DNA from: Paracoccaceae bacterium
GTDB taxonomy: Bacteria; Pseudomonadota; Alphaproteobacteria; Rhodobacterales; Rhodobacteraceae
Assembly: GCA_014872815.1 (NCBI GenBank)
Contig: WKFK01000011.1
Location: forward strand, 310,001 to 374,000
Reading direction: 5' to 3'
DNA length: 64,000 bases
In this document: one piece after another, positions 36,026 through 43,795 of the stretch
Layout: each line of letters begins with the position of its first letter
How positions within the stretch are numbered: the first letter of the stretch is position 1
Notes under the pieces: model-generated
Told to the model about the DNA's origin: nothing
What the model saw: the letters and a program-made list of their open reading frames with translations, nothing else
The model's database searches: none
Program-made: the position numbers and the translations under genes

Positions 36026-36415
36026 TTAAGTCGCCTTCTTCGCCGCCAGAAACGCCTCTTTTGCCAGATGCCCCTTCAACGCTGGCAATCCAACCGCATG
36101 CACCGTCAAAACGCCAAGCTTGTTGAGCGCTGCAAACACCAATGCGTCCATGAACCAGGCCAGTGGCGTTGCCAAGCTGCCCCAATACGCGGGCAGCTCT
36201 GCAAAACTCGCAAACAGGTAGTTGCCCGTGACCGCATGTACCGCCAATCCGATCCAAAACCCGGCGCAGTAAGGACAGCGCCATTGTTCATAAAGCGTCT
36301 GCAAGGGATGCGGCAGCAACTTGAGGGCCCGCGTGAACCACGTCCCCCAATGCGGCAGGTGTTCCCAGAACAGCTGGTGTATCGCGATTCCCAACAAGAG
36401 GTTTTCTATCGCCAT
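36026..36415 (-). CDS. Small integral membrane protein with CPYC motif
   Basis: This 129-residue protein has three hydrophobic segments (about residues 4-20, 50-66, 80-110) and the motif WRCPYCAGFWIGL (about 45-57), reminiscent of DUF1360-type membrane proteins, where a C-x2-C motif leads a membrane helix. A GGAAACGATC site precedes the ATG. It lies downstream of a MarR gene on the same strand and behind its own dyad, so it is a likely target of that regulator. Confidence 0.6.
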   Translation of the reverse strand: MAIENLLLGIAIHQLFWEHLPHWGTWFTRALKLLPHPLQTLYEQWRCPYCAGFWIGLAVHAVTGNYLFASFAELPAYWGSLATPLAWFMDALVFAALNKLGVLTVHAVGLPALKGHLAKEAFLAAKKAT

Positions 36416-36432
36416 GATCGTTTCCTTTATTT

Positions 36433-36445
36433 AGTTTGCCTAACT
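36433..36445. promoter_or_regulatory. Candidate MarR half-site dyad before the membrane-protein gene
   Basis: AGTT and AACT flank TGCCT, sharing the AGTT[TC]GCC start with the larger dyad at 36893. It lies about 20 bases upstream of the membrane-protein start. Confidence 0.35.
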
Positions 36446-36485
36446 TACCTTATGTGCGGACCTTCAACCCGCAGGCGCCGTGCTC

Positions 36486-36881
36486 CTACAGGCTCAGAGT
36501 GTCGTTCAACTTGTCCTTGATCTGTGTCGCTATCTGCTCATAAACCCGCGCGCCACGCGCCAGCTTCATCTGCCCTTCCGGTGTCAGCACAATGTGCTGC
36601 GCCCTGGCATCCATCATACATTGGAACCGCGAGACCAAGTTCCGCGCCTCCAGCTTGGAAATCATTGTGCTCGCACTGGCCTTAGTCACCCCAAGCGCGT
36701 CAACGATGTCCTGCAAATGCTGGCCGTGTTTGTCCTCATACCGCTGAAGGTCGGCTTGCTCTTGCACAGCGCTCAGATACTCAAACTCACTGAAGCTCAA
36801 GTCGAGATCACGCCCCGCCTTGGCCCAGGCCCGATGACAGGCTTGGTGCACCTTCTGTAGTTTTTTGGCAAGGTCTGACAT
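36486..36881 (-). CDS. MarR family transcriptional regulator
   Basis: This 131-residue winged-helix protein has [47 protein letters not shown] (recognition helix about 60-78) and [15 protein letters not shown]. It is upstream of the small membrane protein on the same strand and has a 21-bp dyad at its own promoter, so autorepression is likely. Confidence 0.88.
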   Translation of the reverse strand: MSDLAKKLQKVHQACHRAWAKAGRDLDLSFSEFEYLSAVQEQADLQRYEDKHGQHLQDIVDALGVTKASASTMISKLEARNLVSRFQCMMDARAQHIVLTPEGQMKLARGARVYEQIATQIKDKLNDTLSL

Positions 36882-36892
36882 GCGATTCCAAT

Positions 36893-36913
36893 ATAGTTCG
36901 CCAAGCTAACTAT
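36893..36913. promoter_or_regulatory. Candidate MarR operator
   Basis: ATAGTT and AACTAT flank a 9-base spacer, a perfect 6-bp dyad 11 bases upstream of the marR start. The TAGTT/AACTA half-sites recur upstream of hmgA (46994). Confidence 0.5.
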
Positions 36914-37189
36914 TCAATTCCCTTCCCCCTGTCAAACCCCTTGCACGCTTGGCCCATCTGCCCTAAACACCGCCTGTCCGCGGCTCTCATGAGTCGTTCG
37001 GGCCTGCTGTGCATTGCAATGATCTTCGGTTTCTTCGTCGAAGTTGGCAAATCTCAGCAGAGGAAGACAAGAAAAGACGACCTGACCCTCTGGCGGGCGC
37101 GGCCATCGCGGACCCGGAAGAAGACCAAGAGTTCTGAGGTGCATCAAACCTTTGTGGGCCAAACCACAAGCATCATAGGAGATGATCCA
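36914..37189 (+). other. Leader region of rplS
   Basis: The 276 bases between the marR promoter and rplS hold no convincing gene. Near the 3' end TTGTGG (37152-37157) and CCACAA (37164-37169) form a short hairpin just before the ribosome site, a possible L19 autoregulatory structure. Nothing else stands out. Confidence 0.4.
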
Positions 37190-37564
37190 ATGGATCTGAT
37201 CGCACAGCTAGAAGCGGAGCAGATTGCTGCGCTGGGGAAAGACATCCCCGATTTCAAAGCCGGTGACACCATCCGTGTTGGCTTTAAAGTGACCGAAGGT
37301 TCCCGCACCCGTGTGCAGAACTACGAAGGCGTCTGCATCAGCCGCAAAAACGGCTCCGGCATCGCTGGCTCGTTCACTGTTCGCAAAATTTCCTTCGGCG
37401 AAGGCGTGGAGCGTGTGTTCCCGCTGCACTCCACCAACATCGACAGCATCACTGTTGTACGTCGTGGTCGTGTACGTCGCGCGAAGCTGTACTACCTGCG
37501 CTCCCGTCGTGGTAAGTCCGCGCGTATCGCAGAAGACACCAACTACAAGCCCAAAAAAGCGTAA
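37190..37564 (+). CDS. rplS: 50S ribosomal protein L19
   Basis: This 124-residue protein starts [20 protein letters not shown] and has the core [19 protein letters not shown] and [17 protein letters not shown], ending in a Lys-rich tail. The ATG at 37190 follows ATAGGAGATG. An in-frame extension upstream to 36941 is not protein-like. In many bacteria rplS follows trmD directly; here about 3.8 kb of other genes separate them. Confidence 0.96.
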   Translation: MDLIAQLEAEQIAALGKDIPDFKAGDTIRVGFKVTEGSRTRVQNYEGVCISRKNGSGIAGSFTVRKISFGEGVERVFPLHSTNIDSITVVRRGRVRRAKLYYLRSRRGKSARIAEDTNYKPKKA

Positions 37565-37575
37565 GGAGTGGTCTC

Positions 37576-37797
37576 ATGAAAAAAGATACCCATCCCGATT
37601 ACCACTTCATCGACGTGAAAATGACCGATGGCACCATCATCAAGATGCGTTCCACCTACGGCAACGAAGGCGACACTCTGGCGCTCGACGTGGACCCATC
37701 CGTGCACCCAGCATGGAACGGCGGCTCCACCCGTCTGATGGACGCCGGTGGCCGCGTGTCCAAGTTCAAAAAGAAATACGAAGGCCTGGGCTTCTAA
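37576..37797 (+). CDS. rpmE: 50S ribosomal protein L31
   Basis: This 73-residue protein starts [20 protein letters not shown] and ends [21 protein letters not shown]. The two zinc Cys of the C+ form are absent, so it is the zinc-free (C-) form. It is coupled to rplS (11-base gap) and ends at a terminator. Confidence 0.95.
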   Translation: MKKDTHPDYHFIDVKMTDGTIIKMRSTYGNEGDTLALDVDPSVHPAWNGGSTRLMDAGGRVSKFKKKYEGLGF

Positions 37798-37820
37798 GAA
37801 CCCTTACCTTTGTTACAGAA

Positions 37821-37850
37821 ACGCCGCCTCCCTCGGGGCGGCGTTTTTTT
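37821..37850 (+). terminator. Rho-independent terminator of rplS-rpmE
   Basis: ACGCCGCC and GGCGGCGT form an 8-bp stem followed by seven T. It also marks the left edge of the low-G+C cassette. Confidence 0.95.
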
Positions 37851-37874
37851 GTGCCGGCTCAGCCTTTTCAAAAG

Positions 37875-38888
37875 CTACCGCCGCCCCTCTGCCGGCCCCC
37901 AAATGCTATCTTCAAAAACCGACGGCCAAATCGTTGGCAAGATGGCGTCAATACACACCTCAACAATCACATCAATCTCAGAACGGTCATTCAAGCCGAG
38001 CCTCCATTCCCTATTGCGGGCCAGAAGCGACGGCAAAGAAGCCAACCGCGTGGGCTCCCCCTCTTCGATGGAAAAGAAAAACCGTCCCGAATGCGCAGCA
38101 AACGGGAAAGGCGCACCAAACATTCCCCGCCGCCCAATAATCGCAATCAAGTCATCATGATTGGCGACATAGTCGAGCCCCATCTCTTCGAATTCTATAC
38201 GAAAAATCAAATTCTCGCGCTCATAAACCCTTTCTCCGACAAAACGAGACATGCCCGGAATGCAGATGACAACTCTCAATATGAACTTGTCCAACGTATC
38301 ATGATGGATCTCGTTTTCATCCAGGCACTGGATGTTTTGCAAATGCAGATCAAACCGCTTTCGCACGGCTGGGGTCAAAACAGTCGATGCGGCCCAACGA
38401 GGCTCCAGCCCAGGAATGTTTTCTGCAAGGAACTGATAAATCTTCACAGCAGAGGAAAATTCAAGCTCTTCTTCGCCCGCCAATCGCGCAAACCCAAGTG
38501 CAAAAAATGGGTGGGCGGAGACGTCCTCAAATTCTGCGTCGCTCAACCGCAAACGCAGCTCAGAAACGGATCCCCCATGTTTTATTACGTCCTCTTTGAT
38601 GCGAAGAAAAACAGGGGCGCAATCACCGACTTTTCGCAAAGACGCCAACGCTGGATGCCCCTCAGGAAGGAAAACGACATCATCCAATGATGTCAGAAGA
38701 TCAAATCCCGCAATCTCATTCCCGACGTCAAACCGGGGAGAGTATAACTTGTCTATGTCAGCAGGGTCTTTGGACTTCCTGCGAAAAAGGGGGTGAACGA
38801 AACAAGGCTCTTGGCGCACGAAAAAGTAAGCTGCAGGAACATAATGATGTGGGTCTGTCTGCGCCAAATCAGATATACCCTTTTTCAC
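37875..38888 (-). CDS. Uncharacterised cassette protein B (337 residues)
   Basis: I do not recognise this protein. It starts at GTG and overlaps the end of the 264-residue gene by 20 bases, so the two are translationally coupled. It has no signal peptide or membrane helix; the composition is acidic with many aromatic residues (SAHPFFALGFARL, GLEPRWAAST, FRIEFEEMGLDYVANHDDLI). G+C over 38161-38220 counted by hand is 45%. The C-terminal half repeats I/V-D-E-x-V patterns that could form a receptor-like domain. An antitoxin, immunity or effector-sensing role is possible but not shown. Confidence 0.6.
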   Translation of the reverse strand: MKKGISDLAQTDPHHYVPAAYFFVRQEPCFVHPLFRRKSKDPADIDKLYSPRFDVGNEIAGFDLLTSLDDVVFLPEGHPALASLRKVGDCAPVFLRIKEDVIKHGGSVSELRLRLSDAEFEDVSAHPFFALGFARLAGEEELEFSSAVKIYQFLAENIPGLEPRWAASTVLTPAVRKRFDLHLQNIQCLDENEIHHDTLDKFILRVVICIPGMSRFVGERVYERENLIFRIEFEEMGLDYVANHDDLIAIIGRRGMFGAPFPFAAHSGRFFFSIEEGEPTRLASLPSLLARNREWRLGLNDRSEIDVIVEVCIDAILPTIWPSVFEDSIWGPAEGRR

Positions 38889-39663
38889 GATAGAGGTTCA
38901 GAACCACGTCAAAAAACTTCGCGACCCAAGCCTCCGAACCGTGTCCCAACACACTGGTATAGGGAATGACCTTTTCCGCCCCAACCCGCCATTTATCCAA
39001 CGCAGTGAGAAATCTGCTTTCCCCCAAAATGTCTTCGGGAACAATGATCGCCAAAATGGAAGTGGCAAGTGGAAGACTGTCTTTCAACTGAATTTCAATG
39101 GCGGATGCGCGTTCGTCAACAGATGCAGGCTGAAAGGCATCTTGAAGGCCATTGAGCCGCGCCAAATATTCCAGCCCCTGAATTTCAAAATCAAAATTTC
39201 CGACATCTTGCGACACCTCTGAGCGCCCGACAAGATACTGTTCGTTGCTCTCAAAGAACTTGGCAACATACTTTTGCGCACTGAGCAACTCCGTATCCAA
39301 CTCGAAATCCGCCCAATGAGACTCCGGCGCAAAAACCCGCCCATATCTGCCAGATTTGAAAGCCCCCGAGTCAAACGGCAAGACGCGGTGAATTTTGCCA
39401 ATCGCTTCCGGCGCTAAGATGAATCCAACAGGCGCATTCCAAAGCAATTTCGATGCAGCTGTTTGGGACGCGCGATAAGAGGGGCGACCGTAAAACAGGT
39501 ACAGCAAATCCTCGTTAAAAAACCGGCATTTGGATGGAACAAGCGCATCCCCTGCAGCGATCGCGCGGAACCCGTGCAACGTCGTTATATGCGTGAGTGG
39601 CAACGTGGAGGGAATACAACTCGCCCCTGCAATGTGACGCTGGACAGGATTGTCCTTCTTCAT
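38869..39663 (-). CDS. Uncharacterised cassette protein A (264 residues), possible ADP-ribosyltransferase-like fold
   Basis: I do not recognise a named family. The N-terminal motif LTHITTLHGFRAIAAGDAL followed by FNEDLLYLFYGRPSYR resembles the HxT-x-x-x-L-x-x-I-x-x-G-x-L start of DarT-like and related ADP-ribosyltransferase-fold toxins (inference from pattern). PFDSGAFKSGRYGR lies near 95-108. It has no signal or membrane helix. It starts at ATG 39663, and its stop overlaps the second gene by 20 bases. G+C over 39001-39060 is 47%, far below the 67% counted in ffh at 27181-27240. Confidence 0.6.
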   Translation of the reverse strand: MKKDNPVQRHIAGASCIPSTLPLTHITTLHGFRAIAAGDALVPSKCRFFNEDLLYLFYGRPSYRASQTAASKLLWNAPVGFILAPEAIGKIHRVLPFDSGAFKSGRYGRVFAPESHWADFELDTELLSAQKYVAKFFESNEQYLVGRSEVSQDVGNFDFEIQGLEYLARLNGLQDAFQPASVDERASAIEIQLKDSLPLATSILAIIVPEDILGESRFLTALDKWRVGAEKVIPYTSVLGHGSEAWVAKFFDVVLNLYREKGYI

Positions 39664-39724
39664 GAAAAATCTCGTTGGTCAAAGCGCCAGCATTCCCAAA
39701 CAAACACCAGGCAGCGGGGCATAT

Positions 39725-39826
39725 CGGTCCTCAATTTGTCGCCCGACCGACCAGAAAATGCAACTCCAAGATGTCACTCCTGCACGCCCCCCCCAAATCG
39801 TGGTATAGATTTGAAACTGAGGACCG
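39725..39826. repeat. Imperfect 13-bp inverted repeat bounding a 102-base segment
   Basis: CGGTCCTCA (39725-39733) and TGAGGACCG (39818-39826) are perfect 9-bp arms, extendable inward by TTT/AAA after one mismatch to 13 bp. They enclose a short G+C-mixed segment lacking an open frame, next to the cassette's promoter end. The layout is like a MITE or a mobile-element scar. Confidence 0.4.
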
Positions 39827-39868
39827 TTTGCGAGAAGCAAAACACGGTTTCAAAAAAACCTCCGCCGT

Positions 39869-40513
39869 CTACGGCACCGTGGCAACCGCCGCCGACCGGC
39901 CCGCCCGATAACGCGCATAGAGGAACATCCCGAAACCAGCGCTGGTTTCCAGGATTTCCTCAAACTCAACACTGAGATGCTTGAAGCCAAAGACATGCGC
40001 GTCAATCAACATCGCCACGGCCACCGCCAAACAGGCCACCACGCCAATACTGTCCTCCGCATCCCACCGCCAGGAAAACCGCCGCGCCATGCGGACCATC
40101 CCCCAGAGCGCCAACCCCACAAGCACCAGCAACAGCGCTAGATGCGCCCCTTTGCCGAGGCCAAATACCTCCTTGGGCACAATCCGCAGGAACTCGATCA
40201 GGTCATGCGCCCCATCGATTTTCACGCCGCCCACACTTGGCGCGACAAAGCCAAAAATCCGCTCTCCAAAGCTGATCTCATCCAACGCCGCCAACAGACA
40301 CAGTGCCCCCAAGGCAATATCCTTGGTGGTGCGTGGCGTAACGCGCAGCAAAAGCACAAATGCCGCAGCGCCAAAGAACAGGAACGACGCCCATTCAATC
40401 CACTGATCTTCATTCATCCAAAAACCGCGCCAAGCTGGGAACACCGCCCAAGCGATTACCAAACTCAGAAAGAAAACCGCCAGCGCGATGTGATGCCTGA
40501 TCAACCTCGTCAT
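39869..40513 (-). CDS. Hypothetical membrane protein with DEISFGERIFG motif
   Basis: This 214-residue protein has about five hydrophobic helices (residues about 10-27, 42-57, 67-80, 122-140, 155-172) and the motif ALDEISFGERIFGF (about 75-88), resembling the EEISWGQRIFG motif of a membrane family of unknown role. It ends with an Arg/Ala tail. A single gene with no clear partner. Confidence 0.6.
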   Translation of the reverse strand: MTRLIRHHIALAVFFLSLVIAWAVFPAWRGFWMNEDQWIEWASFLFFGAAAFVLLLRVTPRTTKDIALGALCLLAALDEISFGERIFGFVAPSVGGVKIDGAHDLIEFLRIVPKEVFGLGKGAHLALLLVLVGLALWGMVRMARRFSWRWDAEDSIGVVACLAVAVAMLIDAHVFGFKHLSVEFEEILETSAGFGMFLYARYRAGRSAAVATVP

Positions 40514-40615
40514 GTGTTCTCTATGCCCTGCTCTATCTCAGCCCCCACGGCGTCTTTTCAGGCCTTCTGCTCTTGATCGCCAGTCTGCAAGGCGAACCGA
40601 AGACCTGTCAACGCT

Positions 40616-41827
40616 TTAGGCCGCCGCCATACGCTCTCCTCGCGTACGCAGCAGGATCATGCCCATTATCGCAACATTCAGCGCGTTCCAGGCAATGCCA
40701 TTCACAAAGGCCAATTCGTAGCTGCCGCTGACGTCGTAAATCCAACCCGACATCCAACCGCCCAGCGCCATGCCCAGAATGGTCGCCATCATCACAAAGC
40801 CGACCCGGCTTCCGGCCTCTTTGGCGGGCATATACTCCCTCACCACCAAAGCATAGGCCGGCACAATGCCACCTTGCGCCAATCCAAAGGCCAGGCTGAC
40901 CAGATAGAGCGGCACCAGCCCGTCAAACGGCAGAAACAGGAACAGCGCCCCCATCTGCAACACCGATCCAATCAACAACGTCAGGACGCCGCCCAGCTTG
41001 TCGGCCACCAGCCCACTGATCAAACGGCTGACCACGCCGCCCATCAACATCAGGGCCAGCATCTCTGCCCCCACAGCCGCGCCATAGCCAAGATCGACAC
41101 AGAAACTCACAATGTGAACCTGCGGCATACTCATGGCCACACAACAGCCAATCCCCGCCAGCCCTAAAATCCACATCAATGGTGCAGGTTTAAACGGCGC
41201 CCCCGCCTGCCGCGCCTGCGCCGCGCTGTCCTGTGCCGCCAAAGCCTCCAGCGGCACTTTGGGGCGGAGCAGGAAGGCCAGCGGAACCACCGCCGCCACG
41301 GTCATCACCGCCAGCACCACAAACACCGCGCGCCAGCCATACGTGCTCAGTACACCGCTTAGCAAAACGGGCCAAATCGCCCCAGACAGGTAATTACCAC
41401 TCGCGGCAATCGCCACCGCAATCCCGCGCCGTTTCTGAAACCACAGCGACACATCCGCAATCAGCGGGCCAAAGCCCACCGCCGTGCCAAAGCCCAAAAA
41501 CAGATGCACAAACGACAGCATCAACACCGAGCCACTTAGCGCCGCCGCGCCATAGCTCACCGCACTGAGCACTGCCGCACCAATCAACGCCTTGGTCACG
41601 CCCCAACGGTCCACCGCTTGACCAATGACAAAATTGCCAAGCGCAAAGCCCACCATCGTCAGCACATAGGGCAGCGAAGCATCCGCCCGATCGACGCCAA
41701 ATTCCGCCTGCACTGCAGGCATCACCACGATCACCGCCCACATGCCGACATTGGCAAACACGCCAATCACAAGGGTGATGGCGAGGCGGATCCAACTATA
41801 GCGGCTATCGAGAACAGGATGTGTCAT
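40616..41827 (-). CDS. MFS transporter
   Basis: This 403-residue protein has twelve predicted helices and the MFS signature DRWGVTKALIG (about residues 68-78) after the second helix. The motif ADKLGGVLTLLIG marks the second half. It resembles monocarboxylate or oxalate/formate-type MFS carriers, but the substrate is not determined. It is monocistronic. Confidence 0.85.
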   Translation of the reverse strand: MTHPVLDSRYSWIRLAITLVIGVFANVGMWAVIVVMPAVQAEFGVDRADASLPYVLTMVGFALGNFVIGQAVDRWGVTKALIGAAVLSAVSYGAAALSGSVLMLSFVHLFLGFGTAVGFGPLIADVSLWFQKRRGIAVAIAASGNYLSGAIWPVLLSGVLSTYGWRAVFVVLAVMTVAAVVPLAFLLRPKVPLEALAAQDSAAQARQAGAPFKPAPLMWILGLAGIGCCVAMSMPQVHIVSFCVDLGYGAAVGAEMLALMLMGGVVSRLISGLVADKLGGVLTLLIGSVLQMGALFLFLPFDGLVPLYLVSLAFGLAQGGIVPAYALVVREYMPAKEAGSRVGFVMMATILGMALGGWMSGWIYDVSGSYELAFVNGIAWNALNVAIMGMILLRTRGERMAAA

Positions 41828-41897
41828 GGCGCCACGCTAGGGGCGCCAAACGCCCCTGTATAGAGCCAGTTCCCCGCCCGGCCAGCGCCAGCCACCG

Positions 41898-42317
41898 CTA
41901 CACGTCGACTTGCTGGTGCACCTCAATCACGTTGCCTTCGGGGTCTTGAAAAAACACCTGATGCCACTCTTTGGCAAAAGCTGTGCCGTAGTCCGAATAG
42001 GGCACGCCATTTTCCTCCAGCACCTTCAGAAACGCCGCCAGATCATCGGTGCGAAAAGCGATGTGCCCACGATCAACCGGATTGATCACCTGCCCGTTCA
42101 CAAAAGCCACATCCAGCCGCCGCTCCGCCAGATGCATCTGCATGTCCCCATCTGTGGCAAAGCGGATTTGCCCGTCATAACCGCTATCTTCATCGGCCTC
42201 TGTGCGCGGGAACTCTTCTTGCGCAATATCATCCAGCCCCAACACCTTGGTGTAGAAATCATGCAACCGATCCACATCTTTGGAGACAAAATTGATGTGG
42301 TGAAATTCGAGTTTCAT
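41898..42317 (-). CDS. VOC family (glyoxalase/dioxygenase-fold) protein
   Basis: This 139-residue protein has the paired beta-alpha-beta modules of the vicinal-oxygen-chelate superfamily: MKLEFHHINFVSKDVDRLHD, HIAFRTDDLAAFLKVLE and FFQDPEGNVIEVHQ. Likely metal ligands are His7, His85 and Glu135. The ATG at 42317 starts the usual N-terminus; the in-frame extension upstream is not used. The substrate is unknown. Confidence 0.88.
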   Translation of the reverse strand: MKLEFHHINFVSKDVDRLHDFYTKVLGLDDIAQEEFPRTEADEDSGYDGQIRFATDGDMQMHLAERRLDVAFVNGQVINPVDRGHIAFRTDDLAAFLKVLEENGVPYSDYGTAFAKEWHQVFFQDPEGNVIEVHQQVDV

Positions 42318-42449
42318 GAGCTTCTCCGGAAAACTGGGATTTATCGCAGGCCATTCAGTCAACATCAGACCCGAAGTGCAAGCGCAAACCTCAAGGGGGC
42401 GACTGCAACGGTGGGTTGATCCCCACACATATCCGCATAAGCTCGGCGC

Positions 42450-43082
42450 ATGACCAATATCCTTGCGCCTTTCGATCACGCCTTCCCTTGCACCGAATTC
42501 CCGCATGCCCTGTTTTATGAATGGGAACACACCTTGCGGTTCGAATTGGGCGGAGAAGACGTCCCAACGGCCCGCCCCCTCAAGCGCTTCAACCAAGCGC
42601 TACACCGGGCCAGCGCCGTCGCAGAGGCCCTGTTCAAGGACACTGATACGCTGTGGCTGCTCACCTCATTTTACGGCACAAAACGCCGCACCAAGAAGCA
42701 CCTCAAACCTCTCAAACACTGCGGACTCCCATGGAAAACCTGCACCCATTTGGGGGGCGTCGCGCAAAATGATCCAGATTTCATCGCGGACTGTGGCAGC
42801 GACCAATATCGGTTTTGGGACGCCATCCAACTGACGGAAAGAAGCCAGCTACACGAAGTGCTCTGGCTGGTGTTGGGGGCCGAACTCGGCATCCGCCCCA
42901 ATCTGCGCACGGACGCGTATTTTGTAGATTTCAAACAAAATCTGGTCCTGCACCCTTACGATGACCGCGGCATGGATGTGGCCGCCGTGAGCAAGGAAAC
43001 ATTGCGTCCACTCTATCAAAGCTTTGAAGCATGGATTTTGGAATGGAACCGCCCGGAAATCCAAGCCTACTTTGGCGCCTAA
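42450..43082 (+). CDS. DUF3885 domain-containing protein
   Basis: This 210-residue protein has the DUF3885 pattern: FYEWEHTLRFELGGED at the start and LVLHPYDDRGMDVAAV followed by LRPLYQSFEAWILEWNRPEI at the end. The family is uncharacterised and often occurs near toxin-immunity regions. No signal or membrane helix is seen. Confidence 0.78.
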   Translation: MTNILAPFDHAFPCTEFPHALFYEWEHTLRFELGGEDVPTARPLKRFNQALHRASAVAEALFKDTDTLWLLTSFYGTKRRTKKHLKPLKHCGLPWKTCTHLGGVAQNDPDFIADCGSDQYRFWDAIQLTERSQLHEVLWLVLGAELGIRPNLRTDAYFVDFKQNLVLHPYDDRGMDVAAVSKETLRPLYQSFEAWILEWNRPEIQAYFGA

Positions 43083-43102
43083 ACACCTTGGGAACGGGCT
43101 TT

Positions 43103-43690
43103 CTAGCTTTCAGCAACCCGCACCACCTGCTCGCGAAACGGCGGCTCGCCAAAGCTGCGAAACGCGCCGCCCTCAGAGTTAAACGCCCACCGCGCCACCA
43201 ACAGCTGATATTCTTTGGCGTATAGGCTCGGCTCTTGCTCATCCTCAACCACACGCGTGCGCCAGGACCCCTGCACGCGGGTTGGCACGTAAACATCCTT
43301 GCGCTCAGGTGCTTTGAACCCTTTGGGCAGGCGATAGTTTGCGCTCTCCCACTTACGTTTCAAAAGCGTGACCAATTCCGCCGCGTCACGCTTGCGACGC
43401 CCCGCGAAAATCACATCGATCTCGACACCGTTCTCGACCAAGCCTTTGATGATCACGTCCTGGCGGGAGTTTTTGCCAAACTTTGGGATCAACTTGACAA
43501 CCAGCTCTGTAGGCGGTTTCGCAAACAACCCGCTATCCTCGTAGGCTGGGGTGATCTTGGCTGGATTTTCGATACGTTTCTTCACAGTCCTGTTCCGCTG
43601 CTGTCCGGGGTCTACGCCCCGATCTTGCTGCGGCCCATAGTCTGCGAAACGCCTTAACAATGTGTTGGCAGCAGATGCAGAGTGACGCAC
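43103..43690 (-). CDS. Hypothetical protein
   Basis: This 195-residue protein is not recognised. It is basic, with GKNSRQDVIIKGLVENGVEI and FAGRRKRDAAELVTLLKRKW in the middle and no signal or membrane helix. The start is uncertain: the longest frame uses a GTG at 43690 inside a palindrome, and an internal GTG near residue 36 is possible. It lies downstream of the trans-sulfuration gene on the same strand. Confidence 0.5.
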   Translation of the reverse strand: MRHSASAANTLLRRFADYGPQQDRGVDPGQQRNRTVKKRIENPAKITPAYEDSGLFAKPPTELVVKLIPKFGKNSRQDVIIKGLVENGVEIDVIFAGRRKRDAAELVTLLKRKWESANYRLPKGFKAPERKDVYVPTRVQGSWRTRVVEDEQEPSLYAKEYQLLVARWAFNSEGGAFRSFGEPPFREQVVRVAES

Positions 43691-43701
43691 TTCAAAGTGC
43701 G
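43686..43701. promoter_or_regulatory. Palindrome at the start of the 195-residue gene
   Basis: CGCACTT and AAGTGCG flank CA, a perfect 16-base dyad overlapping the possible start codon. Probably an operator. Confidence 0.4.
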
Positions 43702-43760
43702 CCCCTGCACAAATCTCTCTCCGTCTCTCTCCAAATCGCCACCGTCGCGAAACAGACGCA

Positions 43761-43781
43761 ATACCGACGTGATACCGACGT
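43761..43781. repeat. Tandem 10-base direct repeat
   Basis: ATACCGACGT occurs at 43761-43770 and 43772-43781, an 11-base spacing (one helical turn). It lies upstream of the 195-residue gene and downstream of the trans-sulfuration gene; it may be a pair of regulator half-sites. Confidence 0.5.
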
Positions 43782-43795
43782 AGAAATCCGGACCG

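Noticed and set aside
36941..37189. N-terminal extension of L19
   Set aside because: The extra 83 residues are not L19-like; the ATG at 37190 follows a good ribosome site and the standard N-terminus.
37311..38690. 459-residue plus-strand frame over rplS, rpmE and the cassette
   Set aside because: It runs through rplS and rpmE in another frame and across the terminator; composition is not protein-like.
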